Below, piece after piece: positions 1-6,492 of a stretch of 15,209 nucleotides of DNA. The notes beneath the pieces were generated by a model. It was not told where the DNA came from and made no database searches. It was given only the letters and a program-made list of their open reading frames with translations. Position numbers and translations under genes: made by a program. The first letter of the stretch is position 1, and each line of letters opens with the position of its first letter. Source of the stretch: an uncultured Variovorax sp. (GTDB lineage Bacteria; Pseudomonadota; Gammaproteobacteria; Burkholderiales; Burkholderiaceae); assembly GCA_946478645.1 (NCBI GenBank), contig CAMLCW010000084.1, forward strand, positions 1 to 15,209, given 5' to 3'.

Positions 1-138
1 GCGGCCGTCGAACTGGTCGTGCGGCACGCCCTTGCCCTTGACCCAGCTGCGGTAGATGAAGCCGTCGCGGTCGGTGCGGCCGAACCATTGCTGGCTGCGC
101 AGGTCTTCGGGTTTCTTCTTCTTCGGCGGGGTGCTCAT
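1..138 (-). CDS. IlvD/Edd-family sugar-acid dehydratase, N-terminal fragment
   Basis: The leftward frame starts at an ATG at 138 and runs off the window edge, giving the first 46 residues. A lysine-rich opening is followed by the segments LRSQQWFG and GVPHDQFDG, which I recognise as the N-terminus of the IlvD/Edd dehydratases, especially the sugar-acid branch typified by L-arabinonate dehydratase (LRSQ-W-G near residue 13 and G-PHD-FDGR near residue 40). Full-length members are about 570-600 residues, use an iron-sulfur cluster and remove water from an aldonic acid to give a 2-keto-3-deoxy acid in the cytoplasm; the cluster cysteines lie outside this window. A GGAGA ribosome binding site (144-148 on the complement) sits 5 bases before the start. 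It is divergent from a FadR-type regulator, which probably controls it. Substrate cannot be decided; dihydroxy-acid dehydratase of amino-acid synthesis is less likely given the context. Confidence 0.82.
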   Translation of the reverse strand, partial: MSTPPKKKKPEDLRSQQWFGRTDRDGFIYRSWVKGKGVPHDQFDGR

Positions 139-207
139 CGTTGTCTCCGTGACTGGAAGGGGATGTTGGCAGGTCAGGGTTTTTCCTGCCGTTAACAATT
201 TTCAATC

Positions 208-217
208 ATCATATGAT
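208..217. promoter_or_regulatory. Perfect 10-bp palindrome in the divergent promoter region (candidate regulator operator)
   Basis: ATCATATGAT is exactly its own reverse complement and lies in the 158-base gap between the divergent dehydratase and regulator starts, in the most AT-rich stretch of that gap. Each half contains TATGAT, a 5/6 match to a -10 box, one reading rightward (212-217) and one leftward (208-213). A TTAACA at 192-197 could be a rightward -35 box, although the spacer would be only 14 bases. FadR-subfamily GntR proteins bind short palindromes, so autoregulation and joint control of the dehydratase are plausible. Its role as operator is an inference. Confidence 0.5.
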
Positions 218-296
218 AAGCGCGACACGCCATCCGTCGTTCAGGGTTTGCGAGCGGCCGGAACAGGGACAGGACAACAACCACAACGCAACAGGC

Positions 297-1046
297 ATGA
301 TCAAGAACGTCCACGGAAACACGGTCGACCGCATCGGCAGCGACATCGTCGCGGGCCGCTACGCGCCTGGCGCGTCGATTCCGCCGGAGCCGCTTTTGTG
401 CGAGGCGCTGGGCGTGAGCCGCACCGTGGTGCGCGAGTCGATCAAGTCGCTGATCGCGAAGGGGCTCGTGACCAGCGGCCCGAAGGTGGGTACGCGCGTG
501 CAGCCCTCGGACCAGTGGAACTGGTTCGACGCCGACGTGATCGTCTGGCAGACGCAGGCGGGCCTGTCGGCCGAGTTCCTGCGCGACCTGCAGGACCTGC
601 GCCGCGTGGTCGAGCCCGCCGCGGTCGGCCTGGCCGCGCTGCGCGCCACGGCCGAGGACATCGCCGAGATGGAAGACGCCTACGCGGGCATGAAGCGCGC
701 GATCGAGTTCGGCGGCGACTACATCACGCCCGACCTGCGCTTCCACCAGGGGCTGATCCGCTCGAGCCACAACCGCATGCTGGTGCAGATGAGCCGCGCG
801 CTGGGCGCACTGCTGCGCACCAGCTTCGAGATCTCGACCAGCCGCAAGGACGGGCCTGCCACGTCGCTGCCGCTGCACCGCGCGGTGCTCGACGCCGTGA
901 TCGCGCGCGACTCGGCCGGCGCCGAGCGCGCCGTGCTGGTGTTGATCGACGGCGCGCGCCATGACATCGAGCAGGTGCTGGCGTCGCGCAGGAAGCTGCC
1001 GCGCATCAGCCGGCCGGCCACGCAGCTCAAGGCCTTTCCGCTCTAG
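297..1046 (+). CDS. GntR-family transcriptional regulator, FadR subfamily (FCD ligand domain)
   Basis: This 249-residue protein has an N-terminal winged helix-turn-helix (about residues 3-70, with IPPEPLLCEALGVSRTVVRE as the recognition region) and an all-helical C-terminal FCD domain (about 90-235). FCD metal-type ligands visible are D146 and H150 in DLRFH and H194 in LPLHRAV. The histidine usually found about 22 residues later is a leucine (about L216), as I recall in several sugar-acid regulators. The linker NWFDADVIVW resembles the NWLDPDVL-W segment of galactonate-type (DgoR-like) regulators. Such proteins usually repress sugar-acid genes until a substrate or intermediate binds. I chose ATG 297, which places the DNA-binding domain at the usual distance from the start; the in-frame ATG at 213 lies inside the palindrome and would add 28 unconserved-looking residues. 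It is divergent from the dehydratase and 54 bases ahead of the TRAP genes. Confidence 0.88.
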   Translation: MIKNVHGNTVDRIGSDIVAGRYAPGASIPPEPLLCEALGVSRTVVRESIKSLIAKGLVTSGPKVGTRVQPSDQWNWFDADVIVWQTQAGLSAEFLRDLQDLRRVVEPAAVGLAALRATAEDIAEMEDAYAGMKRAIEFGGDYITPDLRFHQGLIRSSHNRMLVQMSRALGALLRTSFEISTSRKDGPATSLPLHRAVLDAVIARDSAGAERAVLVLIDGARHDIEQVLASRRKLPRISRPATQLKAFPL

Positions 1047-1058
1047 CGCGGAAAGGCC
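1031..1058 (+). other. 11-bp perfect stem-loop spanning the regulator stop codon
   Basis: GGCCTTTCCGC (1031-1041) pairs perfectly with GCGGAAAGGCC (1048-1058) around a 6-base loop that holds the regulator's TAG stop (1044-1046). The last codons of the regulator form the left arm. No run of T follows the right arm, so a classical intrinsic terminator is not supported. It could limit read-through from the regulator into the TRAP genes or protect the 3' end of the regulator message. Confidence 0.6.
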
Positions 1059-1100
1059 CCATCCATTCCATAACAACACTGCAAGACAGGAGAGACGGTG

Positions 1101-1646
1101 ATGAAGAGAGCAGTCGACGGTTTTTTTCGCGTGCTGGAGTTCCTCGTGGTCGTGTGCATGGTGGCGATGGTCGTCATGGTGTTCGGCAACGTGGTGCTGC
1201 GCTACGGCTTCAACTCGGGCATCTCGGTGTCGGACGAGATGTCGCGCTACTGCTTCATCTGGCTCACCTACATCGGCGCCATGGTGGCCATGCGCGAGGG
1301 CGCGCACCTCGGCGTCGACACGCTCATCAAGCACCTGCCGCGCACGGGCAAGAAGGTCTGCTTCTTCCTGAGCCAGTCGCTCATGCTGTTCTGCAATGTG
1401 CTGTTCTTCATGGGCACCTACGAGATGCACGAGCTGCAGGTGACCAACGTCTCGCCCGTGGTCGGCATCTCGATGATCTGGATCTACGGCATCGGCTACG
1501 TGGTGTCGGTGGTGATGGCGATCTTCAACGTCGACAAGCTCTGGCGGCTGTTCAGGGGCCAGGTGCCCGACCATGAACTGATCCAGGTCATGGAGTCCGA
1601 AGACCAGGTGCTCGAAGCCTCGGCGCACGCGAAGGTGGCACGATGA
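1101..1646 (+). CDS. dctQ: TRAP transporter small membrane subunit (DctQ family)
   Basis: This 181-residue protein has the four membrane segments of the DctQ family at about residues 11-35, 47-65, 88-111 and 119-145, with the typical GNVVLRYGFNSGISVSDEMS stretch between the first two. DctQ joins DctM in the inner membrane to form the sodium-driven TRAP permease that receives substrate from the periplasmic DctP protein. I placed the start at ATG 1101, with AGGAG at 1088-1092 eight bases upstream; a GTG at 1098 is in frame but too close to that site. Its stop overlaps the next start as ATGA (1643-1646), so DctQ and DctM are translationally coupled. The hydrophilic tail (about 150-181) is somewhat long for the family. 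The symbol is used in the family sense; the substrate is probably a sugar acid, inferred from the neighbours. Confidence 0.9.
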   Translation: MKRAVDGFFRVLEFLVVVCMVAMVVMVFGNVVLRYGFNSGISVSDEMSRYCFIWLTYIGAMVAMREGAHLGVDTLIKHLPRTGKKVCFFLSQSLMLFCNVLFFMGTYEMHELQVTNVSPVVGISMIWIYGIGYVVSVVMAIFNVDKLWRLFRGQVPDHELIQVMESEDQVLEASAHAKVAR

Positions 1647-2944
1647 CCGTCACGATCTTCATCGTCTCGCTGCTCGGTGCCATGGCGCTGGGCATCCCGA
1701 TCTCGTACTCGCTGCTCGTGTGCGGCGTCTCGCTGATGGGTTGGCTGGCCTATACCGGTGGCCTGCCGGCCTTCGACAGCCAGATCATCGCGCAGCGCTT
1801 CGTCGATGGCGCAGACAACTTTCCGCTGCTCGCGGTGCCGTTCTTCCTGCTCGCGGGCGAATTCATGAACGCGGGCGGACTGAGCCGGCGCATCGTGAAC
1901 CTGGCGATGGCGTGGGTCGGGCACTATCGCGGCGGCATGGGCTACGTGGCCGTGCTGGCGGCGATCATCATGGCCTCGCTGTCGGGCTCGGCCGTGGCCG
2001 ATACCGCCGCGCTCGCCGCGCTGCTGATCCCCATGATGAAGGCCGCCGGCTACCAGCTGAACCGCTCGGCCGGCCTGATCGCTGCGGGCGGCATCATCGC
2101 GCCGGTGATCCCGCCGTCGATCGGCCTCATCGTGTTCGGCGTGGCCGGCAACGTGTCGATCACCAAACTGTTCCTCGCGGGCATCGTGCCGGGCATCCTG
2201 ATGGGGCTGGCCGTGGGCGTGGCCTGGTGGATCGTTGCCAAGAAGGAGAACGTCAAGTCGTCGCCGCGCGTGCCATGGGGCGAGCGGCTCAAGGTCACCG
2301 CGCAGGGCAGCTTGGCGCTCGCGCTGCCGGTCATCATCATCGGCGGCATGAAGTTCGGCGTGTTCACGCCCACCGAGGCCGCGGTGGTGGCCTCGGTCTA
2401 TTCGCTGATCGTCGGGCTCTTCGTCTACGGCGAGCTCAAGGTGCGCGACCTCTACCGCCTGACGCTCGCGGCCGGCAAGACGACCGCGGTGGTGATGTTC
2501 CTCGTCGCGGCTGCGATGGTCAGCGCCTGGCTCATCACGGTGGCCAACATTCCCGCCGAGGTGGTCTCGATGCTCGAGCCCTTCCTCGACAACAAGATCC
2601 TGCTGATGTTCATGATGATGGTGCTGATCGTCATCGTGGGCACCGCGCTCGACTTCACGCCGACCGTGCTGATCCTCACGCCGGTGCTGATGCCGGTGGT
2701 GCTCAAGGCCGGGATCGACCCGGTGTACTTCGGCGTGCTGTTCATCATGAACAACGCCATCGGCCTGATCACGCCGCCCGTGGGCACCGTGCTCAACGTG
2801 GTCAGCGGCGTGGCGCGCATCTCGATGGACGATGCCTTCAAGGGCGTGATGCCGTTCTTCATCGCGCACCTGGTGGTGCTGTTCGCACTGGTGTTCTTCC
2901 CGCAACTCGTGACCGTGCCGCTCCAGTGGTGGATGGGGCGCTAG
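1643..2944 (+). CDS. dctM: TRAP transporter large membrane subunit (DctM family)
   Basis: This 433-residue, very hydrophobic protein is the length expected for DctM and contains its characteristic segments: FFLLAGEFMNAGG (about residues 70-82), GSAVADTAALAALLIPMM (about 115-132), a PVIPPSIGLIVFG stretch (about 154-166), and near the C-terminus GTALDFTPTVLILTPVLMP and NNAIGLITPPVGTVLN. About twelve membrane segments are expected. DctM is the channel-forming, sodium-coupled subunit of TRAP transporters; together with DctQ it takes ligand from the binding protein and moves it into the cytoplasm. It starts at the ATG overlapping the dctQ stop and ends 56 bases before dctP. It belongs to the large DctM family used for C4-dicarboxylates, sialic acid and sugar acids alike, so sequence alone does not give the substrate. 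Confidence 0.95.
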   Translation: MTVTIFIVSLLGAMALGIPISYSLLVCGVSLMGWLAYTGGLPAFDSQIIAQRFVDGADNFPLLAVPFFLLAGEFMNAGGLSRRIVNLAMAWVGHYRGGMGYVAVLAAIIMASLSGSAVADTAALAALLIPMMKAAGYQLNRSAGLIAAGGIIAPVIPPSIGLIVFGVAGNVSITKLFLAGIVPGILMGLAVGVAWWIVAKKENVKSSPRVPWGERLKVTAQGSLALALPVIIIGGMKFGVFTPTEAAVVASVYSLIVGLFVYGELKVRDLYRLTLAAGKTTAVVMFLVAAAMVSAWLITVANIPAEVVSMLEPFLDNKILLMFMMMVLIVIVGTALDFTPTVLILTPVLMPVVLKAGIDPVYFGVLFIMNNAIGLITPPVGTVLNVVSGVARISMDDAFKGVMPFFIAHLVVLFALVFFPQLVTVPLQWWMGR

Positions 2945-3000
2945 CCTTTTTTCTGTCAGTCCGTTCAATCAACCAACCCTCGCAATCGAAGGAGACAAGC

Positions 3001-4011
3001 ATGCTGTTTCGCAGAACCCTGATGACCGCCGCCCTCGTGGCCGGCGGCCTGCTCGCATCGACCGGTGCCATCGCCCAATTCGCCGAACGCACGATCAAGT
3101 TCACCAACGGCGTGAACGAAGATCACCCGGTCGGCGTGGGCGTGAAGAAGATGCAGGAAGTGCTGGCCGCCAAGACCGGCGGCAAGATGAAGATCGTCGC
3201 CTTCTGGGGCGGTGCCGCGGGCGGTGACCTGCCGGCCACGCAGGCGCTGCGCGCGGGCACGCAGGAGATGGTCTGCACCTCGAGCTCGCCGCTGGTGGGC
3301 ATCGTGAAGGAGCTCGGCGCCTTCGACCTGCCGTTCCTTTTTGCCAACGAGAAGGAGGCCGACGCGGTGCTCGACGGCCCCGCGGGCGAGTACTTCAACA
3401 AGAAGCTCGAGGCTGCCGGCCTGGTGAACCTGGCCTACTGGGAGAACGGCTTCCGCAACCTCACCAACAGCAAGAAGCCGGTCGCGAAGGCCGAGGACTT
3501 CGAAGGCGTGAAGCTGCGCGTGATGCAGAACAACATCTTCCTCGACTCGTTCAAGACGCTTGGGGCCAACGCTGTGCCGATGTCCTTCGGCGAGGTGTTC
3601 ACAGCGCTCGAAACCCGCACCATCGACGGCCAGGAAAACCCCTTCGTGACCATCGAGACCTCGAAGTTCAGCGAAGTGCAGAAGTACCTGAGCGTCACGC
3701 GGCACGCCTACACGCCGTTCCTGATCCTCTACAGCAAGAAGCTGTGGGACCAGCTCAACCCGCAGGAGCAGGCGGTGCTGCGGGAGGCCGCGAAGGAAGG
3801 CCAGAAGGTGCAGCGCGAAGCCAATCGCGCGCTCAACGAGAAGTCGCTCGCAAACCTGCGCAAGACGATGACGGTGAACGAGGTCTCGGCCGCCGAGCAG
3901 AAGCGCATGCTCGAGAAGGTCAAGCCGGTGTACGAGAAGAACGTGCCGACGATCGGTGCTGAGGCTGTGGGCGTCGTGACCGATGCCCTGAAGAAGGCGC
4001 GCGGAGGCTAG
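3001..4011 (+). CDS. dctP: TRAP transporter periplasmic solute-binding protein (DctP family)
   Basis: This 336-residue protein opens with a Sec signal peptide (MLFRRTLMTAALVAGGLLAS, then TGAIA with likely cleavage before Q26) and continues with the DctP fold. The GVKLRVMQN segment carries the arginine (R173) that in this family normally clamps the substrate carboxylate, followed by LGANAVPMSFGEVFTALETR and IDGQENP, all hallmark blocks. It captures a carboxylate-bearing ligand in the periplasm and delivers it to DctQM. Binding proteins of this subgroup include many sugar-acid (hexuronate or aldonate) receptors, which agrees with the flanking dehydratases, but the ligand is inferred. A strong AAGGAG site at 2989-2994 precedes the ATG by six bases, which would allow higher expression than the membrane subunits. 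The 56-base gap after dctM holds no evident terminator. Confidence 0.94.
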   Translation: MLFRRTLMTAALVAGGLLASTGAIAQFAERTIKFTNGVNEDHPVGVGVKKMQEVLAAKTGGKMKIVAFWGGAAGGDLPATQALRAGTQEMVCTSSSPLVGIVKELGAFDLPFLFANEKEADAVLDGPAGEYFNKKLEAAGLVNLAYWENGFRNLTNSKKPVAKAEDFEGVKLRVMQNNIFLDSFKTLGANAVPMSFGEVFTALETRTIDGQENPFVTIETSKFSEVQKYLSVTRHAYTPFLILYSKKLWDQLNPQEQAVLREAAKEGQKVQREANRALNEKSLANLRKTMTVNEVSAAEQKRMLEKVKPVYEKNVPTIGAEAVGVVTDALKKARGG

Positions 4012-4029
4012 TCCAGGCCCACCCCCGAA

Positions 4030-4104
4030 GCGGCTCACTTCGTGTAGCCGCCTCCCCCTCAAGGGGGCAACACCAGCGGCCCGGCGAGGCCGGTTCCGCG
4101 GTGT
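4030..4104. repeat. Three-hairpin intergenic repeat element (Comamonadaceae-type)
   Basis: The gap between dctP and the next gene holds three consecutive stem-loops. Hairpin 1 (4030-4051) pairs GCGGCTCAC with GTG-AGCCGC around TTC with one bulge. Hairpin 2 (4054-4067) is CCCCC-TCAA-GGGGG. Hairpin 3 (4070-4104) nests ACACC/GGTGT, GCGG/CCGC and CCGGC/GCCGG around a GAG loop. I recall near-identical blocks (CACTTCGTGTAGCCGC, CCCCTCAAGGGGGC, GGCCGGTTCCGCGGTGT) scattered between genes in Variovorax and Acidovorax genomes, but only one copy is in this window. It may stop or slow transcription after dctP or stabilise the upstream message. Confidence 0.6.
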
Positions 4105-4155
4105 CCCCGAACAGGCTTTGCTGCGCTTGCCGGTGCAAGATCATTGAACGTGCCC

Positions 4156-5352
4156 ATGAAAATCACGCAAGTCGAAACCATCCGCCTTGGCGAATTCCCC
4201 AACATCCTCTGGGTTCGCCTGCACACCGACGAGGGCCTGGTCGGCCTCGGCGAGACCTTCATGGGTGCGGAGGCCGTCGAGGCCTACCTGCATGAATGGG
4301 CGGCGCACAAGCTGCTCGGCACCGATCCGCTCCAGATCGAGGCGCGCAACCGCGACATCACGGGCTACCTGGGCTGGCGCGGATCGGGCGTCGAGACGCG
4401 CGGCAACTCGGCCGTGGACATCGCGCTGTGGGACCTCTTCGGCAAGGCCGCCAACATGCCGGTGCACACGGCGCTCGGCGGCAAGAGCCGCGACGCCATC
4501 CGCATCTACAACACCTGCGCGGGCTACCAGTACATCCGCAGCGCCACCAACCAGACGAGCTCGAACTGGGGGCTCGCCAACAACAACGGCCCCTACGAAG
4601 ACTTGCAGGGTTTCCTGCACCATGCCGACGAGCTGGCCGAATCGCTGCTGTCCGAAGGCATCACGGCCATGAAGATCTGGCCCTTCGACCCGGCTGCCGA
4701 GAAAAGCCACGGCCAGTACATCAGCAACGCCGATCTCGACACCGCGCTGGAGCCGTTCCGCAAGATCCGCAAGGCGGTCGGCAGCAAGATGGACATCATG
4801 GTCGAGTTCCACAGCCTCTGGCGGCTGCCGATGGCGCAGAAGATCGCGCGGGCGCTGCAGGAGTTCGACACCTTCTGGCACGAGGATGCCATTCGCATGG
4901 ACAGCCTCGACCTGCTCATCCAGTACGCGCGGGACTGCAAGGCGCTCGTCTGCGCGAGCGAGACGCTGAGCTACAAGTGGGGCTTCAAGGACTACCTGCA
5001 GACCGGCGTGGCCGGCGTCGCGATGCTCGACCTGAGCTGGTGCGGCGGCCTGACCGAGGCGCGCAAGATCGCCGCGATGGCCGATGCCTGGCAGCTGCCG
5101 GTGGCGCCGCACGACTGCACCGGGCCGGTGGTCTGGGCCGCATCGACGCACCTGAGCCTGCATGCGCCCAACGCGCTGATCCAGGAGAGCGTGCGCGCCT
5201 TCTTCACCGGCTGGTACAAGGAGCTCGTCACCGAACTGCCGAAGGTCGAGAACGGCATGATCAGCCTCAACGACAAGCCGGGCCTGGGCCTCGAGCTGCT
5301 GCCCGACCTGCACAAGCGCGCGGACGCGATGGTGCGGGTGTCGAAGGCCTGA
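4156..5352 (+). CDS. Enolase-superfamily (mandelate racemase/muconate lactonizing) sugar-acid dehydratase, galactonate-dehydratase-like geometry
   Basis: This 398-residue protein has the capping domain plus barrel of the enolase superfamily. Metal ligands read as E217 (VEFHS), E243 (FWHED) and E269 (ASETLS), spaced 26 and 26 residues; H219 is two after the first ligand, D292 (LDLSW) and H319 (APHD) form the expected His-Asp pair, and E344 (QESV) lies 25 further on. These spacings equal those I recall for E. coli D-galactonate dehydratase (D183/H185, E209, E235, D258, H285, E310), although the first ligand is Glu and overall sequence is clearly different. The likely reaction is removal of water from an acid sugar to a 2-keto-3-deoxy acid in the cytoplasm. 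ATG 4156 begins the canonical MKITQVETIRL; TTG 4144 is an alternative. No clear ribosome binding site is visible. Exact substrate unknown. Confidence 0.88.
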   Translation: MKITQVETIRLGEFPNILWVRLHTDEGLVGLGETFMGAEAVEAYLHEWAAHKLLGTDPLQIEARNRDITGYLGWRGSGVETRGNSAVDIALWDLFGKAANMPVHTALGGKSRDAIRIYNTCAGYQYIRSATNQTSSNWGLANNNGPYEDLQGFLHHADELAESLLSEGITAMKIWPFDPAAEKSHGQYISNADLDTALEPFRKIRKAVGSKMDIMVEFHSLWRLPMAQKIARALQEFDTFWHEDAIRMDSLDLLIQYARDCKALVCASETLSYKWGFKDYLQTGVAGVAMLDLSWCGGLTEARKIAAMADAWQLPVAPHDCTGPVVWAASTHLSLHAPNALIQESVRAFFTGWYKELVTELPKVENGMISLNDKPGLGLELLPDLHKRADAMVRVSKA

Positions 5353-5371
5353 ATCAGGGCGCGGATGCCCT

Positions 5372-6385
5372 TCAGTCCGTGCGCAGCCGCAGCAGCGCGC
5401 GCACGAAGCCGTGGTCCGAGCGCGAGCGGTCGCGGCCTTCGTGCAGGTGGTCGTTGAAGTAGTCGACCCGGCGCACGTCGCCCAGGCTGTTGCGGCTCGC
5501 CGCGACGAACTCCTCGCTCACGAAGATCTGGTCGAGCACGGCCGGAAAGCCCTGGTGGATGTGTGAATAGGCAACGTCTTTCTTGAGCGCCGATTCGCCC
5601 TGCATCTCGTAGGCGTTGAAGAGCGCCACGTCGCGCGCGCCCTTGTCATAGGCGACCTCGGCGGTGGCGGCCACCAGCTGGGTGGTCACGCTGTGCGGGT
5701 CGTCGTTGAAGTCGCCCATCACCACCAGCGGCACTCGCGTGTGCGCCAGCAGGTCGATCACGATGCAGCGCAGCGCGGCCGCCTCGGCACCGCGCATGAG
5801 CAGCGAGCGCAGCGATGCCATCACGCCCACCTTGCGATCGTCGCGGTCCTCGAGCGGCTGGCCCGCCGCATCGAGCAGGAACTTGGGCCGCTTCGACTTC
5901 AGATGCACCGTCAGCACGTGCACCGTCTGCCCGTGCTTCATGCGCACCGTGACGAGGAACGGCGGGCGCTCGAATCGCGTGTGCCGACCCAGCCCGGGCA
6001 CTTCGACGCCGAAGCCGGGCGGAAAGTCGACGAACGATTGCGCGTGCTCGACGTGCAGCCGCGTCGCGATTCCCACGCGCGGCGTGCCCTGTGCGCCGTT
6101 CAGCGGCGGCGTGTTCTCGGCACCCGGCACCGAGACGAAGTCGTAGCGCAGGCCGCTGCGCGCGATGGCGGCCTTCAGCGCGGCTTCATCCCAGACTTCC
6201 TGCACCGCGAGCACGTCGGCATTCAGCGTGCGGAAACGCTCGCCGATCCATTCGATCTTGCGCTCGTGGTCGCGTTCGTCGTAGGGCTCCTGGTTCTCGT
6301 AGAAGACCCGGTGCGGGTTGGCGAGATTCAGCAGGTTGCAGGTGGCGACGAAGAGGGTGGCGTAGTTGGGCGGAATGGAAGGCAT
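5372..6385 (-). CDS. Endonuclease/exonuclease/phosphatase (EEP) family protein
   Basis: This 337-residue protein carries the full EEP catalytic set: N17 in ATCNLLNLA, E63 in AVQEVWD (metal ligand), a TVHLKSKRP block with the catalytic-type histidine, MGDFNDDP (D225, N227), DQIFVS, and a terminal SDHGFV with D324 and H325. The family cleaves phosphodiester or phosphomonoester bonds in nucleic acids, lipids or nucleotides, so the substrate is not predictable. No signal peptide is seen, which suggests a cytoplasmic role. I chose ATG 6385; ATG 6415, ten codons upstream, is also possible, and neither has a good ribosome binding site. It is convergent with the enolase-type gene (19-base gap) and lies just after the terminator of the helicase gene, so it must use a promoter in about 45 bases or depend on read-through. 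Confidence 0.85.
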   Translation of the reverse strand: MPSIPPNYATLFVATCNLLNLANPHRVFYENQEPYDERDHERKIEWIGERFRTLNADVLAVQEVWDEAALKAAIARSGLRYDFVSVPGAENTPPLNGAQGTPRVGIATRLHVEHAQSFVDFPPGFGVEVPGLGRHTRFERPPFLVTVRMKHGQTVHVLTVHLKSKRPKFLLDAAGQPLEDRDDRKVGVMASLRSLLMRGAEAAALRCIVIDLLAHTRVPLVVMGDFNDDPHSVTTQLVAATAEVAYDKGARDVALFNAYEMQGESALKKDVAYSHIHQGFPAVLDQIFVSEEFVAASRNSLGDVRRVDYFNDHLHEGRDRSRSDHGFVRALLRLRTD

Positions 6386-6430
6386 GGCGTCGGATTGTGT
6401 CTTGTCTTGAAGCATCGCTGAGCCAAGCAA

Positions 6431-6454
6431 AAAGGGCACCGAAAGGTGCCCTTT
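6431..6454 (-). terminator. Intrinsic terminator of the RNA helicase gene
   Basis: A perfect 10-bp stem, AAAGGGCACC with GGTGCCCTTT, encloses a 4-base loop (GAAA on the given strand). Read leftward it ends in CCCTTTTTGCTTGG, giving a five-T run. It lies 38 bases after the helicase stop codon. Read rightward the T run is shorter, so the leftward gene is the natural client. Confidence 0.85.
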
Positions 6455-6492
6455 GTTGTGGTGCAAGGCGGGTGTTCCACCCGCGCCTGGGC

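Noticed and set aside
192..1628. Long leftward open frame opposite the regulator and dctQ
   Set aside because: Its translation is rich in His, Asp and Arg without any recognisable fold, as expected for the antisense frame of high-GC genes; the rightward frames have clear family motifs.
1720..3000. Possible fusion of an upstream frame to DctP
   Set aside because: The frame is open through dctM out of register and gives nonsense; the DctP signal peptide and ribosome binding site fix its start at 3001.
5356..5371. Terminator between the convergent dehydratase and EEP genes
   Set aside because: AGGGC-GCGGAT-GCCCT is only a 5-bp stem with two following T, too weak to call.
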